A stretch of DNA of 64,000 bases from Microbacterium sp. No. 7 (GCF_001314225.1 NZ_CP012697.1:1922001-1986000); one strand, 5' to 3'. Positions 26,248-39,133 are shown, numbered from the stretch's first letter. Notes: generated by a model not told the origin, from the sequence alone. Program-made: numbers and translations.

Positions 26248-27024
26248 GTGATCGACAAGACCTTCCCCTCGGCGGCGGACGCCGTCGCCGACATCCCCGA
26301 CGGGGCCTCGATCGCGGTCGGGGGATTCGGCCTCTCGGGCAATCCCATCGCGCTGATCGAGGCGCTGCTGGCGCAGGGCACGACCGACCTGTCGATCGTG
26401 TCGAACAACTGCGGGACGGACGACTGGGGCCTGGGCGTGCTGCTGAACGCCAAGCGGATCCACAAGATGACCTCGTCGTACGTCGGCGAGAACAAGGAGT
26501 TCGAGCGGCAGTTCCTCTCCGGCGAGCTGGAGCTCGAGCTGACGCCGCAGGGCACGCTCGCCGAGAAGCTGCGCGCCGGCGGCTCCGGCATCGCCGCCTT
26601 CTACACGCAGACGGGCGTCGGCACGCAGGTCGCCGAGGGCGGCCTGCCGCGCCGGTACGACGACCACGGGGGCGTCGCCGTCGCGTCGGCGCCGAAGGAC
26701 GTGCGCACGTTCGACCTGACGGGGGAGCCGCGCGAGTACGTGCTCGAAGAGGCGATCGCCACCGACTTCTCGCTCGTGCACGCCGTCGCGGGCGACACGC
26801 ACGGCAACCTGGTCTTCAACAAGGCGGCGCGCAACTTCAACCCGCTCGCCGCGATGGCGGGCCGCGTCTGCATCGCGCAGGTCGAGCGGCTCGTGCCGCC
26901 GGGCGGGCTCGACCCCGACCGCATCCACCTGCCGGGCGTGTTCGTGCACCGCATCGTCGAGGTCGGTCCCGACATCGAGAAGCGCATCGAGCGCCGCACC
27001 GTCGCCCAGCCCGAAGGAGCATGA
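26248..27024 (+). CDS. 3-oxoacid CoA-transferase subunit A
   Basis: The product has 258 residues and is a class I CoA-transferase alpha subunit: [35 protein letters not shown], and [14 protein letters not shown]. The family moves CoA from succinyl-CoA to acetoacetate or 3-oxoadipate. The neighbouring thiolase and upstream 3-hydroxybutyrate dehydrogenase favour acetoacetate; 3-oxoadipate (PcaIJ) is the alternative because an IclR regulator is divergent. The GTG start follows AAGGAG. Confidence 0.9.
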   Translation: MIDKTFPSAADAVADIPDGASIAVGGFGLSGNPIALIEALLAQGTTDLSIVSNNCGTDDWGLGVLLNAKRIHKMTSSYVGENKEFERQFLSGELELELTPQGTLAEKLRAGGSGIAAFYTQTGVGTQVAEGGLPRRYDDHGGVAVASAPKDVRTFDLTGEPREYVLEEAIATDFSLVHAVAGDTHGNLVFNKAARNFNPLAAMAGRVCIAQVERLVPPGGLDPDRIHLPGVFVHRIVEVGPDIEKRIERRTVAQPEGA

Positions 27025-27025
27025 C

Positions 27026-27679
27026 ATGGCCCTCACCCGCAACGAGATGGCCGCCCGGGCGGCCCAGGAGCTGGCCGACGGCTCCTACGTCAACCTCGGC
27101 ATCGGCCTGCCGACGCTCGTGCCCAACCATGTGCCCGAGGGCGTCACGGTCGTGCTGCAGTCGGAGAACGGCATCCTCGGCGTCGGCCCGTACCCGACGG
27201 AGGACGCCGTCGACCCCGACCTCATCAACGCCGGCAAGGAGACCGTCACGACGCTGCCCGGCGCCTCGTTCTTCGACTCGGCGACGAGCTTCGGCATGAT
27301 CCGCGGCGGCAAGATCGACGCGGCGATCCTCGGCGCGATGCAGGTGTCGCCGAGCGGCGACCTCGCCAACTGGATGATCCCGGGCAAGATGGTCAAGGGC
27401 CCGGGCGGCGCGATGGACCTCGTGCACGGCGCCGGCAAGGTCATCGTGCTCATGGAGCACGTGGCGCGCGACGGCGCCCCCAAGATCGTCGACGAGTGCG
27501 CGCTGCCGCTCACGGGGCGCGGCGTCGTGGACCGTATCATCACCGACCTCGCCGTCATCGACGTGACCGACGCCGGGCTCGTGCTCGTCGAGGTCGCCCC
27601 AGGCGTGACGATCGACGAGGTCGTCGCCGCCACCGAGCCCGAACTGATCATCGCCGACACGCTGAAGGAGAACGCATGA
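27026..27679 (+). CDS. 3-oxoacid CoA-transferase subunit B
   Basis: The product has 217 residues and is the beta subunit with the catalytic glutamate in [13 protein letters not shown], the [20 protein letters not shown] block and a TLKENA tail. It starts one base after the alpha-subunit stop and overlaps the thiolase gene by 4 bp, so the heterodimer is co-produced with thiolase. Confidence 0.92.
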   Translation: MALTRNEMAARAAQELADGSYVNLGIGLPTLVPNHVPEGVTVVLQSENGILGVGPYPTEDAVDPDLINAGKETVTTLPGASFFDSATSFGMIRGGKIDAAILGAMQVSPSGDLANWMIPGKMVKGPGGAMDLVHGAGKVIVLMEHVARDGAPKIVDECALPLTGRGVVDRIITDLAVIDVTDAGLVLVEVAPGVTIDEVVAATEPELIIADTLKENA

Positions 27680-28860
27680 GCGCTCAGGACATCGTCATCG
27701 TCGCCGCGGCCCGCACGCCGCAGGGCCGCCTCAAGGGAGGCCTGGCGTCGTTCAGCGCGCCTCAGCTGGGCGGGCTCGCCATCGCGGGCGCCCTCGCGCA
27801 GGGCGGCATCGACGCCGGCGACGTCGGCGCGGTCGTCATGGGCCAGGTGCTGCCGGCCGGCTCGGGGCAGAACCCCGCGCGCCAGGCGGCCATCGCGGGC
27901 GGCATCGGCTGGGACGTGCCGGCCTCGTCGGTGAACAAGGTGTGCCTCTCCGGCCTCACCGCCATCATCGACGGCGCGCGCATGATCGCCACGGGCGACG
28001 TCGACGTCGTCGTCGCCGGCGGCATGGAGTCCATGACGCGCGCGCCGCACCTGCTCGTCGGCTCGCGCGACGGCTGGAGCTACGGATCGGTCGAGGTCCT
28101 CGACCACATGGCCTACGACGGCCTCACCGACGCGTACGACCGCGAGAGCATGGGCCTGTCGACGGAGCGCCTCAACCCCTCCTTCGGCATCACCCGCGAG
28201 GAGCAGGACCGTATCTCCGCCCTGTCGCACCAGCGGGCCGCGGCGGCGCAGGCGAGCGGCGCGTTCGACGCCGAGATCGTCGCGGTCGAGGTGCCGCAGC
28301 GCAAGGGCGACCCGATCGCGGTGACCCGCGACGAGGGCGTCCGCCCCGACACGACGGCGGAGAGCCTCGCGGGGCTGCGGCCGGCGTTCTCGAAGGACGG
28401 CACGATCACGGCGGGCAGCTCGTCGCAGATCTCGGACGGCGCCTCGGCCGTCGTGCTCACGACGCGCGGGCACGCCGAGCAGAAGGGCTGGGCGGTCCTC
28501 GCGACGGTCGGTGCGAGCGGCCAGGTCGCCGGCCCCGACAACTCGCTGCACGCGCAGCCCGCGCGCGCCATCGCTCGCGCCCTCGACAAACAGGGCATCG
28601 CCGCCTCCGACCTCGACCTCGTCGAGATCAACGAGGCGTTCGCCGCGGTGGTCGCCCACTCGCAGCGCGAGCTGGGCCTGTCGGAGGACGTCGTCAACAT
28701 CCACGGCGGCGGCATCGCGCTGGGCCACCCCATCGGCGCCTCCGGCGCGCGTCTCGTGGTGCACGCGGCGCACGAGCTCGCACGGCGCGGCGGCGGCACG
28801 GCCGCCGTCGGCCTGTGCGGCGGCGGGGGACAGGGCGAGGCGCTCATCCTCACGCGCTGA
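27676..28860 (+). CDS. acetyl-CoA C-acyltransferase (thiolase)
   Basis: The product has 394 residues with active-site Cys in [11 protein letters not shown] near residue 90, [30 protein letters not shown] (His) and [12 protein letters not shown] (second Cys). It would cleave acetoacetyl-CoA to two acetyl-CoA, or 3-oxoadipyl-CoA if the CoA-transferase uses 3-oxoadipate. It is the last gene of the operon, and a strong terminator follows. Confidence 0.94.
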   Translation: MSAQDIVIVAAARTPQGRLKGGLASFSAPQLGGLAIAGALAQGGIDAGDVGAVVMGQVLPAGSGQNPARQAAIAGGIGWDVPASSVNKVCLSGLTAIIDGARMIATGDVDVVVAGGMESMTRAPHLLVGSRDGWSYGSVEVLDHMAYDGLTDAYDRESMGLSTERLNPSFGITREEQDRISALSHQRAAAAQASGAFDAEIVAVEVPQRKGDPIAVTRDEGVRPDTTAESLAGLRPAFSKDGTITAGSSSQISDGASAVVLTTRGHAEQKGWAVLATVGASGQVAGPDNSLHAQPARAIARALDKQGIAASDLDLVEINEAFAAVVAHSQRELGLSEDVVNIHGGGIALGHPIGASGARLVVHAAHELARRGGGTAAVGLCGGGGQGEALILTR

Positions 28861-28872
28861 CGGCCCCAGGTT

Positions 28873-28918
28873 CCGCCTGGACGGCCCGGCTCCCCCCGCC
28901 GGGCCGTCCAGGCGGTCT
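28873..28918 (+). terminator. terminator after the thiolase gene
   Basis: CCGCCTGGACGGCCCGG and CCGGGCCGTCCAGGCGG form a 17-bp perfect stem with a 9-nt loop, followed by TCTGT. Confidence 0.85.
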
Positions 28919-28979
28919 GTCCGCGCTCGTCCCGCCCGCGGGACGTTTGCGGTTATGTTGGTTCACGGAGAGGAGCTTC

Positions 28980-30395
28980 GTGAACCTTCCGCAAGATCGA
29001 GCCGACTTCGTCGTCGTCTCCAACCGCCTCCCCGTCGATCGGACCGATGACGACGACGATCCGTGGCGTCACTCGCCCGGCGGGCTCGTCACGGCGCTCG
29101 AGCCCGTGATGCGCGCCGCCGACGGGGCCTGGGTGGGCTGGCCCGGTCGCGCCGGCCTCGACCTGCCCCCGTTCACGTTCGACGGCATGTCGCTCGTGCC
29201 CGTGCGGCTGAGCGAGGACGACATCGCGGAGTACTACGAGGGCTTCTCGAACGACACGATCTGGCCGCTCTACCACGACGTGATCGCCGCGCCGACGTAT
29301 CACCGGGCGTGGTGGGACGCCTACGTCAAGGTCAACCGGCGCTTCGCCGAGGCGACCGCGGACGTCGCGGCGCACGGCGCCACCGTGTGGGTGCAGGACT
29401 ACCAGCTGCAGCTCGTGCCGCGCCTGCTACGCGAGCTGCGTCCCGACGTGCTGATCGGCTACTTCCATCACATACCGTTTCCGGCATACGGCATCTACTC
29501 GCAGCTGCCCTGGCGCCGCCAGGTGATCGACGGCCTGCTGGGCGCCGACGTGATCGGCTTCCAGCGCGTGGCCGACGCGGGCAACTTCGCCCGGGCCGTT
29601 CGCCGCCTGTTCGGCTACGAGACGAAGGCGGGCTCGATCACGGTGCCCGAGGGCGACGGCGTGCGTCGCGCCGTCGCGAAGGCGTATCCGATCTCGATCG
29701 ACGGCGCGCAGTACGAGGAACTGGCGCGCCGGCCCGAGATCCAGGCACGGGCGCGGGAGATCCGCGAGAGCCTCGGCAACCCGCGCGCGATCCTGCTCGG
29801 CGTCGACCGGCTCGACTACACGAAGGGCATCCGGCACCGGCTCAAGGCCTACGGCGAGCTGCTCGACGAGGGCCGGCTCGACAGCGAGGACGTCACGCTG
29901 ATCCAGGTCGCCAGCCCCAGCCGCGAGCGGGTCGCCGCCTACATGCAGCTGCGCGACGAGATCGAGCTCATGGTCGGCCGCATCAACGGCGACTTCGACA
30001 CCGTCGGCCACTCGGCCGTGCGCTACCTGCATCACTCCTATCCGCGCGACGAGATGGTCGCGCTCTACCTCGCCGCCGACGTCATGCTCGTCACGGCGCT
30101 GCGCGACGGCATGAACCTCGTCGCCAAGGAGTACGTCGCGAGCCGCATCGACGGACGGGGCGCGCTCGTGCTGAGCGAGTTCGCCGGGGCGGCCGACGAG
30201 CTCACGCAGGCCGTGCGGGTGAACCCCCACGACATCGAGGGCGTCAAGGACGCCATCGTCGCGGCCGTCGAGATGTCGGATGCCGAGCAGCGGCGCCGGA
30301 TGCGCGCCCTGCGCCGTCGCGTGCGGGTGAACGACGTCGCGGGCTGGTCGCGACGGTTCCTCGCCGACCTCGAGGCCATGCGCGGTTCGCGATGA
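28980..30395 (+). CDS. otsA: alpha,alpha-trehalose-6-phosphate synthase
   Basis: The product has 471 residues and is a GT20 enzyme: [11 protein letters not shown] and [12 protein letters not shown] at the N terminus, [52 protein letters not shown] and [18 protein letters not shown]. It joins UDP- or GDP-glucose and glucose-6-phosphate to trehalose-6-phosphate. The GTG start follows GGAGAGGAG, and the gene overlaps otsB by 4 bp. Confidence 0.96.
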   Translation: MNLPQDRADFVVVSNRLPVDRTDDDDDPWRHSPGGLVTALEPVMRAADGAWVGWPGRAGLDLPPFTFDGMSLVPVRLSEDDIAEYYEGFSNDTIWPLYHDVIAAPTYHRAWWDAYVKVNRRFAEATADVAAHGATVWVQDYQLQLVPRLLRELRPDVLIGYFHHIPFPAYGIYSQLPWRRQVIDGLLGADVIGFQRVADAGNFARAVRRLFGYETKAGSITVPEGDGVRRAVAKAYPISIDGAQYEELARRPEIQARAREIRESLGNPRAILLGVDRLDYTKGIRHRLKAYGELLDEGRLDSEDVTLIQVASPSRERVAAYMQLRDEIELMVGRINGDFDTVGHSAVRYLHHSYPRDEMVALYLAADVMLVTALRDGMNLVAKEYVASRIDGRGALVLSEFAGAADELTQAVRVNPHDIEGVKDAIVAAVEMSDAEQRRRMRALRRRVRVNDVAGWSRRFLADLEAMRGSR

Positions 30396-31153
30396 CGCTC
30401 GACGCGCTCGTGACGACGCCCGTGCTGCTCGTCGCGCTCGACTTCGACGGCACGCTGTCGCCGCTCGTCGACGAGCCGATGTCGGCGCGCATGGCGCCCG
30501 CGGCGCGGCGCGCGGTCGACGCGCTGCTCGCCGTGCCCGACACGCGCGTCGCCTTCGTCTCGGGCCGCAGCCTCGCCGACCTGCGCGTGATCGCCGAGCA
30601 CGACGACGACGCGCGCGAGCTGCTGGCCGGCTCGCACGGCGCGGAGTTCTGGATGCCGGGGGCCGGCGCGTCCGCCGACACCGACGAGGCCGCGACCGCG
30701 CTGCGCGACGCGCTGCGCGCGCGGATCGCGGCGGAGATCTCCGGCGTTCCCGGGGCCTGGATCGAGACGAAGACCTTCGGCCTCGCGCTGCACACCCGCC
30801 TCGCCGACGGGGCGCTCGCCCCGCGCGCCCGGGACGCCGTCGACGCCGTGATGGCCGAGGCGGCGCCGCACTGGCGCCGGCGCGAGGGCCACGACGTGGT
30901 CGAGTTCTCCCATCGCGCCGAGGGCAAGGATGCCGCGATCGCGCGGCTGCGCGCCGAGACGGGCGCCTCGGCGGTGCTCTTCGCGGGCGACGACGTGACC
31001 GACGAGGACGCGATCCGCAGCCTCGGCCCCGGCGACGTGGGCGTGCGGGTGGGGCCGGGGGAGACGGCGGCGGCCGTGCGCGTCGACGACATCGACGCCC
31101 TCGCGCGGCTGCTCACCGGCCTGGCGCACGAACGGGCGGCCGCTCGGGAATAG
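30392..31153 (+). CDS. otsB: trehalose-6-phosphate phosphatase
   Basis: The product has 253 residues and is a HAD-superfamily enzyme: [17 protein letters not shown] with nucleophile Asp, [27 protein letters not shown]-type lysine in [10 protein letters not shown], and [12 protein letters not shown]. It dephosphorylates the OtsA product to trehalose. The ATG overlaps the otsA stop. Confidence 0.95.
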   Translation: MTLDALVTTPVLLVALDFDGTLSPLVDEPMSARMAPAARRAVDALLAVPDTRVAFVSGRSLADLRVIAEHDDDARELLAGSHGAEFWMPGAGASADTDEAATALRDALRARIAAEISGVPGAWIETKTFGLALHTRLADGALAPRARDAVDAVMAEAAPHWRRREGHDVVEFSHRAEGKDAAIARLRAETGASAVLFAGDDVTDEDAIRSLGPGDVGVRVGPGETAAAVRVDDIDALARLLTGLAHERAAARE

Positions 31154-31156
31154 ACT
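31151..31156 (+). promoter_or_regulatory. -10 box of ilvD
   Basis: TAGACT lies 6 bp before the ilvD ATG and overlaps the otsB stop codon. The spacing predicts that transcription starts at or next to the ATG, giving a leaderless mRNA. Confidence 0.6.
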
Positions 31157-31162
31157 TTCACA

Positions 31163-32869
31163 ATGGCCTCCAGCGACGACACCATCGACATCAAACCGCG
31201 TTCCCGAGTGGTCACCGACGGCATTGAAGCCACGACGTCCCGCGGAATGCTGCGCGGCGTCGGCATGGGTGACGAGGACTGGGACAAGCCCCAGATCGGC
31301 ATCGCCTCGAGCTGGAACGAGATCACCCCCTGCAACCTCAGCCTCGACCGGCTCGCGCAGGGCGCCAAGGAGGGCGTGCACGCCGGCGGCGGCTACCCCC
31401 TGCAGTTCGGCACGGTCTCGGTGTCGGACGGCATCTCGATGGGCCACGAGGGCATGCACTTCTCGCTCGTGAGCCGCGAGGTCATCGCCGACTCCGTCGA
31501 GACCGTCGTCATGGCCGAGCGCCTCGACGGCACGGTGCTGCTCGCCGGCTGCGACAAGTCGATCCCCGGCATGCTCATGGCCTCGGCGCGCCTCGACCTG
31601 TCGAGCGTCTTCCTCTACGCCGGCTCGATCGCGCCCGGCTGGGTCAAGCTCTCCGACGGCACGGAGAAGGAGATCACGATCATCGACTCCTTCGAGGGCG
31701 TCGGCGCGTGCCTCGCCGGCCGCATGTCGGAGGCCGACCTCAAGCGCATCGAGTGCTCTTTCGCGCCCGGCGAGGGCGCCTGCGGCGGCATGTACACGGC
31801 GAACACGATGGCCTCGGTCGCCGAGGCCCTCGGCCTGAGCCTGCCCGGCTCCGCCGCCCCGCCGTCGGCCGACCGCCGCCGCGACGCGTTCGCGCACCGC
31901 TCGGGCGAGGCCGTCGTCAACCTGCTGCGCCTGGGCATCACGACGCGCGACATCCTCACGCCCGAGGCGTTCGAGAACGCGATCGCCCTCGCGATGGCGC
32001 TCGGCGGCTCGACGAACGTCGTGCTGCACCTGCTCGCGATCGCGCGCGAGGCCGAGGTCGAGCTGAGCCTGCACGACTTCAACCGCATCGGCGACCGGGT
32101 GCCGCACGTCGGCGACCTGAAGCCGTTCGGCCAGTACGTCATGAACGACGTCGACCGGCACGGCGGCATCCCCGTGATCATGAAGGCGATGCTCGACGAG
32201 GGCCTGCTGCACGGCGACGCGCTCACGGTGACCGGCAAGACGGTCGCCGAGAACCTGCGCGACCTCGACCCCGACCCCATCGACGGCAAGGTCATCCGCA
32301 CCTTCGACAACCCGATCCACGCGACGGGCGGCCTCACGATCCTGCACGGCTCGCTCGCGCCCGAGGGCGCGGTCGTCAAGACCGCCGGCTTCGACGCCGC
32401 CGTGTTCGAGGGCCCGGCACGCGTGTTCGAGCGCGAGCGCGGCGCGCTCGACGCCCTCGCCGCCGGCGACATCGCGGCGGGCAGCGTCGTCGTGATCCGC
32501 TACGAGGGGCCCAAGGGCGGCCCCGGCATGCGCGAGATGCTCGCGATCACCGCCGCCATCAAGGGCGCCGGGCTCGGGAAAGATGTCCTACTATTGACGG
32601 ACGGTCGATTCTCCGGCGGCACAACCGGCCTGTGCATCGGCCACATAGCACCCGAAGCGGTGGACGCAGGTCCCATCGCCTTCGTGCGCGATGGTGATCT
32701 GATTCGGGTCGATATCGCGACTCGCACTCTCGACCTACTCGTCGATGAGGCTGAGCTGAGCTCCCGCCGTGAGGGCTGGGAGCCCCTTCCTCCGCGCTAT
32801 ACCCGTGGCGTCCTGGCCAAGTACTCGAAGCTCGTGCGTTCGGCTGCCGAAGGCGCCACCACGGGCTAG
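31163..32869 (+). CDS. ilvD: dihydroxy-acid dehydratase
   Basis: The product has 568 residues with the IlvD/Edd Fe-S motifs [19 protein letters not shown] and [38 protein letters not shown], and [12 protein letters not shown] / [13 protein letters not shown] near the C terminus. It makes the 2-keto acids of valine and isoleucine. The last about 290 bp (from about 32580) drop in GC and change codon preference from the rest of the gene. ilvB follows 48 bp later. Confidence 0.96.
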   Translation: MASSDDTIDIKPRSRVVTDGIEATTSRGMLRGVGMGDEDWDKPQIGIASSWNEITPCNLSLDRLAQGAKEGVHAGGGYPLQFGTVSVSDGISMGHEGMHFSLVSREVIADSVETVVMAERLDGTVLLAGCDKSIPGMLMASARLDLSSVFLYAGSIAPGWVKLSDGTEKEITIIDSFEGVGACLAGRMSEADLKRIECSFAPGEGACGGMYTANTMASVAEALGLSLPGSAAPPSADRRRDAFAHRSGEAVVNLLRLGITTRDILTPEAFENAIALAMALGGSTNVVLHLLAIAREAEVELSLHDFNRIGDRVPHVGDLKPFGQYVMNDVDRHGGIPVIMKAMLDEGLLHGDALTVTGKTVAENLRDLDPDPIDGKVIRTFDNPIHATGGLTILHGSLAPEGAVVKTAGFDAAVFEGPARVFERERGALDALAAGDIAAGSVVVIRYEGPKGGPGMREMLAITAAIKGAGLGKDVLLLTDGRFSGGTTGLCIGHIAPEAVDAGPIAFVRDGDLIRVDIATRTLDLLVDEAELSSRREGWEPLPPRYTRGVLAKYSKLVRSAAEGATTG

Positions 32870-32917
32870 GCCCACACACACTCCGATTCCCGTTCTTCTC
32901 CTGAGGACAACACACCT

Positions 32918-34717
32918 ATGTCATCCGACACCGCGGCCGTGCCTCGGCCGCCCGCCCGTTCCACAGCCCCGCAGACCCTGACCGGCGCGCAGGCGGTCGT
33001 CCGCTCGCTCGAGCTCCTCGGCGCCACCGACGTCTTCGGCATCCCCGGCGGCGCGATCATGCCCGTCTACGACCCGCTCATGGACGACCCGGCGGTCAAC
33101 CACATCCTCGTGCGCCACGAGCAGGGCGCCGGCCACGCCGCCGAGGGCTACGCGAGCGTCTCGGGCCGCACCGGCGTCGCGATCGCCACGAGCGGCCCCG
33201 GCGCGACGAACCTCGTCACCGCGATCGCCGACGCCTACATGGACTCCGTCCCGATCGTGTGCATCACGGGCCAGGTGCACGCGCCGCTCATGGGCACCGA
33301 CGCGTTCCAGGAGGCCGACATCGTCGGCATCACGATGCCGATCACGAAGCACTCCTTCCTCGTGAAGAAGGCCGAGGACATCCCCGGCGCCCTCGCGGCC
33401 GCGTTCGAGATCGCCTCGACCGGCCGCCCCGGTCCGGTGCTCGTCGACATCACCAAGGACGCGCAGGAGGCGAGCGCCCCCTTCGTGTGGCCGCCCGTCG
33501 TCGACCTGCCCGGCTACCGCCCGGTGACGCGCGCCCACGGCAAGCAGATCCAGGCCGCCGCGGCGCTCATCGCCGAGGCCAAGAAGCCCGTGCTCTACGT
33601 CGGCGGCGGCGTCATCCGCGCGCACGCGTCGAAGGAGCTGCTGCGGCTCGCCGAGACGACGGGCGCGCCCGTCGTGACGACCCTCATGGCCCGCGGCGCC
33701 TTTCCCGACTCGCACCCGCAGCACCTGGGCATGCCGGGCATGCACGGCACCGTCCCCGCGGTGCTGGCGCTGCAGGACTCCGATCTCATCGTCGCCCTGG
33801 GCGCCCGCTTCGACAACCGCGTGACGGGCTCGGTGGCGGGCTTCGCGCCGCACGCCAAGGTCGTGCACGTCGACATCGACCCCGCCGAGATCTCGAAGAT
33901 CCGCACGGCCGACGTGCCGATCGTGGGCGACGTGCGCGAGGTGCTCGTCGACTTCGAGGCCGCCTACCGCAGCATCGTGGGCGCGGACAGGCCCGACATC
34001 TCGGAGTGGTGGTCGTTCCTCGACGGCCTGCGCGCCGAGTTCCCGCTCGGCTACGCGCCGACCGAGGATGGCCTGCTCGCCCCGCAGCAGGTCATCCAGC
34101 GCATCGGCGAGCTCACGGGCCCCGAGGCCGTGTACGTCGCCGGCGTGGGCCAGCATCAGATGTGGGCGGCGCAGTTCATCAAGTACGAGCGCCCCGACTC
34201 GTGGCTCAACTCCGGCGGCGCCGGCACGATGGGCTACTCGGTGCCCGCGGCGATGGGCGCCAAGGTCGCGCAGCCCGAGCGCGTCGTGTGGGCGATCGAC
34301 GGCGACGGATGCTTCCAGATGACCAACCAGGAGCTCGCGACCTGCGTCATCAACGACATCCCGATCAAGGTCGCGATCATCAACAACTCGTCGCTGGGCA
34401 TGGTGCGCCAGTGGCAGACGCTCTTCCACGGCGGCCGTCACTCGAACACCGACCTGAACACGGGCCACGACACCGTGCGCATCCCCGACTTCGTCAAGCT
34501 CGCCGAGGCCTACGGCTGCGTCGCGCTGCGCGTCGAGAAGGAGGACGAGGTGGATGCCGCGATCCAGCGGGCGCTGGAGATCAACGACCGCCCCGTGGTG
34601 ATCGACTTCGTCGTGAGCGCCGACGCGATGGTGTGGCCGATGGTGCCGCAGGGCGTCAGCAACAGCTATGTGCAGTACGCGCGCGACCACGCGCCCGCGT
34701 TCGATGAGGAGGTGTGA
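32918..34717 (+). CDS. ilvB: acetolactate synthase large subunit
   Basis: The product has 599 residues and is a ThDP enzyme: [26 protein letters not shown] (catalytic Glu), [20 protein letters not shown], and the ThDP/Mg site [16 protein letters not shown] with [15 protein letters not shown]. It performs the first common step of branched-chain amino acid synthesis. CTGAGGAC provides a ribosome site, and the small subunit follows one base later. Confidence 0.96.
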   Translation: MSSDTAAVPRPPARSTAPQTLTGAQAVVRSLELLGATDVFGIPGGAIMPVYDPLMDDPAVNHILVRHEQGAGHAAEGYASVSGRTGVAIATSGPGATNLVTAIADAYMDSVPIVCITGQVHAPLMGTDAFQEADIVGITMPITKHSFLVKKAEDIPGALAAAFEIASTGRPGPVLVDITKDAQEASAPFVWPPVVDLPGYRPVTRAHGKQIQAAAALIAEAKKPVLYVGGGVIRAHASKELLRLAETTGAPVVTTLMARGAFPDSHPQHLGMPGMHGTVPAVLALQDSDLIVALGARFDNRVTGSVAGFAPHAKVVHVDIDPAEISKIRTADVPIVGDVREVLVDFEAAYRSIVGADRPDISEWWSFLDGLRAEFPLGYAPTEDGLLAPQQVIQRIGELTGPEAVYVAGVGQHQMWAAQFIKYERPDSWLNSGGAGTMGYSVPAAMGAKVAQPERVVWAIDGDGCFQMTNQELATCVINDIPIKVAIINNSSLGMVRQWQTLFHGGRHSNTDLNTGHDTVRIPDFVKLAEAYGCVALRVEKEDEVDAAIQRALEINDRPVVIDFVVSADAMVWPMVPQGVSNSYVQYARDHAPAFDEEV

Positions 34718-34718
34718 C

Positions 34719-36354
<1,636 letters not shown>

Positions 36355-36406
36355 CGGCACCAGACTGCCGGCACCACCGTGCCGGCCCGTGGCATCATGC
36401 CGCACG

Positions 36407-36437
36407 GAGCCCGGCCCCCACAGGGGCCGGGCTCTTC
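36407..36437 (+). terminator. terminator after ilvC
   Basis: GAGCCCGGCCCC and GGGGCCGGGCTC form a 12-bp perfect stem with a 4-nt loop, followed by TTCCGTT. Confidence 0.85.
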
Positions 36438-36476
36438 CGTTCGCCGTGCGGCGCCGCCCGCTAGGCTGATGCCGTG

Positions 36477-37037
36477 ATGAGCGGAAGAGACGACGACGCC
36501 CTGAGATGGGACGGCGACGACGATCCCACGCTGGAGGCGGGCACGGCGGCACCGGTCGCCGAGGAGCCCACTGCGCAGCAGGATCCGGTCGCGCAGCAGG
36601 ATCTGGCCGCCCAGCAGGATCCGGCGGCGACGGCGGACCCCCTGGCGCTGCCGGACGGCTTCACCGCGGTGGGCAAGGGCGCGAACGCCGTGGGGCACAT
36701 CGCCCCCGACGGCACGGTGACCATGCCGTCGGAGCCCGCGCCGATGGGCAACGCGGCGCTCGTCACGCTCGGCGTGCTCGCGGGCGTGTACCTGCTCTAC
36801 ACGATCGGCTGGTTCATCTCGGGCGACCGGCTGCGCGTCGTCGCCCGGCTCCTCGTCTCGGACGCCGCGTATCTGCCCGCGTTCGTGTTCGCCGTCGCGG
36901 CGCCGCTGCTGTGGTTCGTGACGGTCGTCGTCGTCACGCGCGCCTCGGCGGCGTGGGTGCGACTGGCGCTGCTGGTCGCGGGGGTCGTGCTGCTCGTGCC
37001 GTGGCCGTTCGTGATGGTGGGGGCGGTGGGGCAATGA
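36477..37037 (+). CDS. membrane protein of unknown function with AQQDP repeats
   Basis: The product has about 186 residues. An acidic N-terminal region contains a short repeat (AQQDP, AQQDL, AQQDP at about residues 33-48), then three hydrophobic segments (ALVTLGVLAGVYLLYTIGWF; FVFAVAAPLLWFVTVVVV; LALLVAGVVLLVPWPFVMV). TAGGCT 10 bp upstream suggests a very short leader. A GTG three bases earlier is an alternative start. It overlaps the next gene by 4 bp. Function unknown. Confidence 0.75.
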   Translation: MSGRDDDALRWDGDDDPTLEAGTAAPVAEEPTAQQDPVAQQDLAAQQDPAATADPLALPDGFTAVGKGANAVGHIAPDGTVTMPSEPAPMGNAALVTLGVLAGVYLLYTIGWFISGDRLRVVARLLVSDAAYLPAFVFAVAAPLLWFVTVVVVTRASAAWVRLALLVAGVVLLVPWPFVMVGAVGQ

Positions 37038-37405
37038 CGGAGAAGACCGCGAAGCCCGCGAAGGCGGAGAAGACCGCGAAGACCTCGGCGCTGCCACGTT
37101 GGCTCGTCCTGACGATCACGGGCTTCTTCGGCCTGCTGTACGCCTACTTCGTGTGGGCGGCCATCTCGTTCCTCGTCTCGCAGGCGATCGGGCCGCTCGG
37201 GCTCAACGGCATGGGATGGTTCGTGCTGCTGCTCGCCGTCGTGTTCCCCATCGCGGTGTTCGCGGGCGGGGTGGCGCTGGGCTCCCGCCGCCCGGCGGTG
37301 CCGTTCCTGCTGATCATGCTGGCCGGCATGGGCCTCGTGGGGGTGTTCTGGCTGAACATCCTCGCCTACGCGTACTCCAACGGCGCCTCGCTCGTCGGCG
37401 GCTGA
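37034..37405 (+). CDS. small membrane protein of unknown function
   Basis: The product has 123 residues. A Lys/Ala/Thr-rich N terminus (TEKTAKPAKAEKTAKT) precedes three hydrophobic helices. It overlaps the preceding membrane protein gene in ATGA, so the two probably work together. No family is recognised. Confidence 0.75.
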   Translation: MTEKTAKPAKAEKTAKTSALPRWLVLTITGFFGLLYAYFVWAAISFLVSQAIGPLGLNGMGWFVLLLAVVFPIAVFAGGVALGSRRPAVPFLLIMLAGMGLVGVFWLNILAYAYSNGASLVGG

Positions 37406-37440
37406 GCGTCACGCTGTCGGGAGTCGTGCCGCGCGTTCGA

Positions 37441-37446
37441 TAGGCT
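37441..37446 (+). promoter_or_regulatory. -10 box upstream of serA
   Basis: TAGGCT matches TANNNT and would start an mRNA with a leader of about 75-80 nt before the serA GTG. No clear -35 is visible. Confidence 0.45.
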
Positions 37447-37528
37447 GATCCTCGGTCTCGCCCCGTGCGTGCGGCGTCGACCCGTTCCCTGCTCCCACGC
37501 ATCCGCGTCACACCGAAGGTCTGCCAGC

Positions 37529-39133
37529 GTGTCTAAGCCCGTCGTCCTCCTCGCCGAAGAACTGTCTCCCGCAACGATCGACGCGCTCGGTCCAGACTTC
37601 GAGATCCGCAGCGTCAACGGCGCGGACCGCGCCGAGCTGCTGCCGGCGCTGGCCGAGGCGGACGCCGTGCTCATCCGCTCGGCGACGAAGATGGATGCCG
37701 AGGCGATCGCGGCCGCGCCCCGGCTGAAGGTCATCGCGCGCGCCGGCGTCGGCCTCGACAACGTCGACATCAAGTCGGCGACGACCGCCGGCGTCATGGT
37801 CGTCAACGCGCCGACCTCCAACATCATCTCGGCCGCCGAGCTCACGGTGGCCCACATCCTCGGCCTCGCCCGCCGCATCCCGGCCGCGAACGCCTCGCTG
37901 GCCGCCGGGCAGTGGAAGCGCAGCGCCTACACGGGCGTCGAGCTGTACGAGAAGACGCTCGGCATCATCGGCCTGGGCCGCATCGGCGCGCTCATCGCGG
38001 CGCGCCTGCAGGCGTTCGGCATGGACGTCGTCGCGTACGACCCCTACGTGACGAGCGCCCGCGCGCAGCAGCTGGGCGTGCAGCTGGTGTCGCTCGACGA
38101 CCTGCTGCAGCGCAGCGACTTCGTCACGATCCACATGCCGAAGACGCCCGAGACGACGGGCATGATCAGCACGGCGCAGTTCGCGCTCATGAAGCCGACC
38201 GCCTACGTGGTCAACGTCGCGCGCGGCGGTCTCATCGACGAGGCCGCGCTGCACGAGGCGCTCACGAGCGGCCAGATCGCGGGCGCCGGCCTCGACGTGT
38301 TCACGAGCGAGCCGCCGAAGGAGGACGGCACGGCGTTCCCGCTGCTGAGCCTGCCCAACGTGCTCGTCACGCCGCACCTCGGCGCGTCGACCGACGAGGC
38401 GCAGGAGAAGGCGGGCGTCTCGGTCGCCAAGTCGGTGCGCCTCGCGCTCGGCGGCGAGCTCGTGCCCGACGCGGTCAACGTCGCGGGCGGCGTCATCGAC
38501 CCGTACGTGCGCCCCGGCATCCCGCTCGTCGAGAAGCTCGGCCAGATTTTCGCGGCGCTCGCGCAGTCGCCGCTCACGAGCCTCGACGTGGAGGTGCACG
38601 GCGAGCTCAACCAGTACGACGTGAGCGTCTACAAGCTCGCCGCGCTCAAGGGCGTGTTCACCAACATCGTGAGCGAGAAGGTGTCGTACGTGAACGCGCC
38701 GCTGCTCGCGGAGCAGCGCGGCGTCGAGGCGCGCCTCATCGTCGACGACCGCTCGGAGGAGTACCGCAACGTCATCACGCTGCGCGGCGCGCTCTCCGAC
38801 GGCTCGCAGCTCGCGGTCTCGGGCACGCTCACGGGCACGAAGCAGATCGAGAAGCTCGTCGGCATCGACGACTACGCCCTGGAGCTGCCGATCGAGACGC
38901 ACCACGTCGTCATGCGCTACGCCGACCGTCCCGGCATCGTCGCGGTCTACGGCCAGAAGTTCGGCGACGCGGGCATCAACATCGCCGGCATGCAGATCGC
39001 CCGGCACGCCGCCGGCGGCCAGGCGCTGTCGGTGCTCACGGTCGACTCGCCGGTGCCCGACGACCTGCTCGCCGACGTGCGCGCGCAGATCCACGCCGAC
39101 CTGTTCACGCAGATCCAGATCACCGAGTCCTGA
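37529..39133 (+). CDS. serA: D-3-phosphoglycerate dehydrogenase
   Basis: The product has 534 residues and is long-form SerA: substrate domain with RSATKMDAEAI, NAD-binding GIIGLGRIGALIAARLQAF, NVARGGLIDEAAL, GAGLDVFTSEPP and VTPHLGASTDEAQ, then an intervening domain and a C-terminal ACT domain (VMRYADRPGIVAVYGQKFG). It is the first step of serine synthesis. I chose the GTG at 37529 (VSKPVVLLAEELS); an upstream in-frame start at 37469 has no ribosome site. Confidence 0.95.
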   Translation: MSKPVVLLAEELSPATIDALGPDFEIRSVNGADRAELLPALAEADAVLIRSATKMDAEAIAAAPRLKVIARAGVGLDNVDIKSATTAGVMVVNAPTSNIISAAELTVAHILGLARRIPAANASLAAGQWKRSAYTGVELYEKTLGIIGLGRIGALIAARLQAFGMDVVAYDPYVTSARAQQLGVQLVSLDDLLQRSDFVTIHMPKTPETTGMISTAQFALMKPTAYVVNVARGGLIDEAALHEALTSGQIAGAGLDVFTSEPPKEDGTAFPLLSLPNVLVTPHLGASTDEAQEKAGVSVAKSVRLALGGELVPDAVNVAGGVIDPYVRPGIPLVEKLGQIFAALAQSPLTSLDVEVHGELNQYDVSVYKLAALKGVFTNIVSEKVSYVNAPLLAEQRGVEARLIVDDRSEEYRNVITLRGALSDGSQLAVSGTLTGTKQIEKLVGIDDYALELPIETHHVVMRYADRPGIVAVYGQKFGDAGINIAGMQIARHAAGGQALSVLTVDSPVPDDLLADVRAQIHADLFTQIQITES

